From Deroplatys truncata (Eukaryota > Arthropoda > Insecta > Mantodea > Mantidae), in NCBI GenBank assembly GCA_030765065.1, contig CM060990.1, positions 416,587,198 to 416,651,197 on the forward strand: 64,000 bases of DNA, written 5' to 3'. This document shows positions 60,713 to 64,000 of the stretch, piece after piece. Under the pieces are notes generated by a model. It ran no database searches. It was not told the origin of the DNA and was given only the letters and a program-made list of their open reading frames with translations. Numbering within the stretch: position 1 is the stretch's first letter; the number at the start of each line of letters is the position of its first letter. Made by a program: the position numbers and the translations under genes.

Positions 60713-60725
60713 TGGTATGTAATAC

Positions 60726-62690
60726 AGCGATTTTGATTCGCTACTGCAATCCATCGAGCAGAAGGCGTCGTGGGGGAGGTGCTAGTCTCACACAGGGGGT
60801 ATTTCATAAAACACGTTTAAACATGACGCTGGGGAGTTCCTCCATCACGCTACCTCTCTGTAAGGGAAATACCTCTGTATATGACGCTAGAAAATAAAAT
60901 AAATATATATTATTTTTTACATTATTGCTGAAATTCAATGTTTATTATTATCAAAATATTCTCCCAGTATCATATTTGAAGCGTCCGTCTGCGATCAAAG
61001 TATTATTCTAACATTATATGAATGTGAGTGGTTACGCTGATGATAGCACCAACCATACACGTATTATTTAATAATAATTTTAGAGTGAGAATGACGAAAA
61101 AGAAGGTATTCCTTCAGTTGATATAATTTTGCTTGTAAGGTTACACCCTCGCTTATAAAAATCGTCAATGTGACGGCTTGCTCTGTATCTATGTATTCGT
61201 AGACCTTCATTCAGGTGCTAATTTCAGACAGGGTGTTCACCTGGAATCGAACCCGCGACCTCTCGAATTCCAACCTCGCACATTACCACGAAGTATTTTT
61301 TATCAAAACAGACTTTAAACACTTTTAACACTGGTTAAATAAGACTGTCATTCATCAAATGTTTCATTCATCTATAAAGCAGACCGTAACACTGATTAGC
61401 TTCAAAGACACACAAAGAAAAAATATCAGGGGGATACATTTGATTGCTTAAGTTGAATTCTTTCTCTCATTTTAACTTAAATACCATATTTTTCATATTA
61501 CCCTCTCCAAATCATATTTCTTTGTTTAGCGTTCCATAAAAAATTAGTTTATTATCGGTATCATGCAAACAATTCTTGTAGTTGAGAAGGATATGAATAA
61601 CCAGTTAGGATATTTACACCGTCATATATAAAAACAGGGTTTTCCGTTAAGGATGGTCTTTTCAGGTGAATTAGAAATCATTTTAAAAACACAATACACG
61701 CCTTAATGGGAGAGGTTTTGACATTGTCCGTAAATGGGCTATAGGACAGTACCCAGCTACCGGGAATTTCCCGAGGCCTGTCGGTATACTCTCTTCAGGG
61801 ATGTACAACATGTTTTTGCAAGGGGTGTGCAACTGAATAACTCGTCGAATTTTTCGAAGATCACTGGCGAAGGAAAAGCTTTTAAACTAATATGAAATTT
61901 ATAATCTGAAGTCTTCGTAATGGTTCGATCTCTCTGCTGGAGTATTCAAAATATCTTTCGAAGGGAGGGCTGTTTAAAAACGTTCTCGTCCTATGTTATA
62001 TATTTACTAAGAAAAGATTTACTATTTCTTAGTTTGAGTTCAGTGTTTGATTTCCTTCTAGTATTCAATACGGCTTTAGACGCTGCATGTCTAAACAATC
62101 AAGGGTATGTTACAGTCGTCTTTTCATTTTTGTTACGGGAATAATAATTGTGCAATTAAAGGAATGTTTACGTACCGGATCTATACACCATATCCCGTAG
62201 GAAATATTTTACACGCACGCTTATAAAGATCGTTAATGTGAGAGCTTGCCTTGCACGGTAAATTACCTAACCGAAATTCGAACCCGTGACGTCTCAAATG
62301 TGAATATACACGTTATCTCTCAGAGCATGTTGATATTTATTACATTGGAATGAATCTTGATCAAATAATTTTTAGATATTGCAGCTGAAACACCAGTCTG
62401 TTTAAATGGAATAAACCAATAAGCTTTCTTGACGATAATATAATTTTAGCTTTAGTAATGAAAATAAATTATCCTTGTTTCTCTCGATTTAAATTCCGGC
62501 GTCTTGGGAAAAATCCATTCATTCGCTTTAGATATTATCGCTTCTCAGGAATCCCATCCATTAAGTCTCTAAGTACTGTGGAGAAACCCAGGTAGCGTCA
62601 GGTTTACCCTCTTCAAGGGTGTACAACATATTTTTGCAAGGTTGTGTAAACCGCTAAATAAATCGTTGGCGTAATGTAGAGAGTGAGATA
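60726..62690. other. Polinton right arm, non-coding, with two SINE-like copies
   Basis: No credible gene between the LINE and the right minisatellite. Two minus-strand copies of one SINE-like repeat are present, at about 61,330-61,135 and 62,345-62,205. They share a B box (GGTCGCGGGTTCGATTCCAG / GACGTCACGGGTTCGAATTT) and a body block AGCTCTCACATTAACGATC with TTTATAAGCG.GTGTAA. They lie about 1.1 kb apart, same orientation. The frame 61,920-62,144 has no motif. Confidence 0.55.
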
Positions 62691-63300
62691 GAGTGCTTGC
62701 GTGATGGATGCGTTTCTTATCGGTAATGACTGTTTTAAAGTCCCTGCCTACGAGGGTGCTTGCGCTGGCAGTGCGCTACTTTATCGAAAATGCCTGTTTT
62801 GCACTTCACGCCTACTCGTGTGCTTGCGCTTGCAGTGTGATACTTTACCGACAATGCCTGTTTTAAACTCCATGGCTATGCGCGTGATTGCGTGAGCTGG
62901 TTGTGCACTTTATTGGCGATGTCTGTTTTATAGACCCTACCTATGCGCTTCCTTGTGTGAGTGGGCTGCGGTACTTTATCGATAATGTGTGTTTTAAAGT
63001 CCATGACTATGCGCGTGTTTGCGTTGGCGTGTGTGGTACTTTATCGACAATGTCTGTTTTAAAGTCCAGGCCTATGCGCGTGGAGTGCTATATGGAAAAT
63101 GCCTGTTTTAAAGTCCATGCCTATGCGCGTGGAGTGCTGTATCGAAAAATGCCTGTTTTAAAGACCCCATCTATGCGCGTGCTTGCACTGGCAGTGCGGT
63201 ATTTTTCGACAATGTCTGTTTTAAAGTCCCTGCCTATGCGCTTGCTTGTGTGAGTGGGCTGGGATAGTTTATGAAAACGCCTGTTTTAAAGTCCCTGTAT
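62690..63300. repeat. ~62 bp minisatellite next to the right inverted repeat
   Basis: About nine to ten copies of a unit of the form ACTTTATCGACAATGTCTG with TTTTAAAGTCC.TGCCTATGCGCGTG and TTGCGTTGGCAGTG. Unit length varies from about 47 to 66 bp because the last block is missing in some copies (near 63,080-63,130). Apparent proteins at 62,701-62,895 and 62,888-63,253 are the repeat read as codons. Confidence 0.85.
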
Positions 63301-63579
63301 TTTTCCTTTACTGTTTATATACTTCCATTGAGTTTTATTATGAGCGTTCTTTAACTGGCGTTAATTAGAAGAGTAACAAGAGAGGTGTTTTGTTTAGGTT
63401 ACTCTCCATATGTCATTATTTATTTAGTTCAATATTGATTTATAAATAACGTATGTAATATTTAACTATAATGTTAACCGTATTTTTTTTCAGATCCAGT
63501 CCTACGTGTAAACAAACCTTAGAAAAATATCTTGAAGCGCGAACCTTCTTATCGTTCATTTCAAATGATTTATGCTTGT

Positions 63580-63942
63580 TTTTCCAGTGAGTCAACATGG
63601 CCGCCATGCGTTCTTTAAACTCTTAAAATGTCTACTTCCGGCACCTTCTTCGCTGAGCGGAAGAGCGAGCTTTCAGCTCTGTCGGCTAGAGCGCGCGCAA
63701 CAGGCTCTGAGCTGCACGGAGGGGGAAGGGAGGGGATACGACCTAGCCTACCTGCACTTGTGAGAGCCACCGTTAGTCGAGTGGGGTAGCGTACAGGGGA
63801 AGGACCGCGTGCGGGTTTTTAGCGAAGGAATCACTCGTTAACGTCTCGTTACGACAACTCTGTCCTTTCAGTCATGGATTCATCTAAGTGATGTAATATG
63901 CTTATAACACCCCCCAAAAAATCCCTCAAAAGTAGAATTAAA
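63580..63942 (-). repeat. Polinton right terminal inverted repeat
   Basis: Reverse complement of 39,172-39,534, same length. It starts CCAGTGAGTCAACATGGCCG and ends CCCTCAAAAGTAGAATTAAA. Differences are scattered substitutions, consistent with long decay after insertion. Confidence 0.92.
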
Positions 63943-63995
63943 AAATTCCGGGAGATCCGTGGTTCAAATCCCGGCTATGGCATTGAATTTTTCAG
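63943..63995 (+). repeat. SINE fragment at window edge
   Basis: GGGAGATCCGTGGTTCAAATCCCGGC is a near-consensus B-box region, similar to the copy at 23,865-23,965. It directly abuts the Polinton end and runs out of the window. Confidence 0.45.
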
Positions 63996-64000
63996 TCATC

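Larger units (their letters stand above)
54650..60713 (+). mobile_element. Near-complete I-superfamily LINE with target duplications
   Basis: A 6,064 bp non-LTR retrotransposon inserted in the Polinton. Identical 12 bp target duplications GGTATGTAATAC flank it (54,638-54,649 and 60,714-60,725). It starts CCCCTCAGGGGCTCACC, carries about 640 bp of 5' leader, ORF1 and ORF2, and ends in a hairpin followed by TTTCATCATCATCT. Only one in-frame stop breaks each ORF, so it is far younger than the Polinton around it. Endonuclease, RT and a C-terminal RNase H in ORF2 point to the I superfamily (I, Nimb, LOA and relatives), since Jockey and CR1 elements normally lack RNase H. Confidence 0.93.

Noticed and set aside
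62701-63253. Repeat-containing proteins at the right end
   Set aside because: They are the ~62 bp minisatellite read as codons; unit length is not a multiple of three and varies.

Overview
This is a gene-poor, repeat-dominated stretch of an animal genome, most likely an insect or another arthropod. I see no host protein-coding gene I can defend and no rRNA or functional tRNA gene. The arthropod reading rests on the mobile elements (a Polinton/Maverick with arthropod-type gene content, Tc1, Ty3/Gypsy, an RNase H-bearing LINE that ends in TCATCATC, tRNA-headed SINEs) and on GGTTAGGTTA-rich minisatellites. The species cannot be named from the sequence.

Layout. 1.26-5.2 kb: three diverged head-to-tail copies of a ~1.4 kb unit, each with a gag-like CCHC reading frame on the minus strand and no reverse transcriptase. 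9.4-12.4 kb: a badly decayed protein-primed DNA polymerase from an old Polinton. 12.4-22.9 kb: a decayed Ty3/Gypsy-like element with protease, RT, RNase H and integrase remnants and a candidate LTR pair. 24.5-25.6 kb: a Tc1-type transposase relic. 28.4-29.3 kb: a TTAGG-like minisatellite. 30.3-32.75 kb: a non-LTR retrotransposon relic. SINE copies and TAA/ATT microsatellites are scattered throughout.

39.17-63.94 kb: the main feature, a complete but inactivated Polinton/Maverick (adintovirus-like) element bounded by ~363 bp inverted repeats. Order: spliced accessory gene (+); major capsid, penton, adenovirus-type protease and phospholipase A2/minor capsid genes (all -); divergent promoter; packaging ATPase, fibre-like, coiled-coil, conserved-unknown and integrase genes (all +); a 69 bp tandem repeat; protein-primed DNA polymerase (-). 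Every long gene carries stops or frameshifts. The element is ~18.7 kb once a younger 6.06 kb LINE (54,650-60,713, 12 bp target duplications) is subtracted. That LINE sits just upstream of the polymerase promoter.

The most unusual structure is the 5' end of the polymerase gene. A seven-base first exon is followed by four short symmetric phase-1 exons. Three of these are clear tandem duplicates of a Pro/Gln-rich module, and each is preceded by an intron (all but the first of these introns with a TTA-repeat tract at its 3' end). They splice in frame to the polymerase body.
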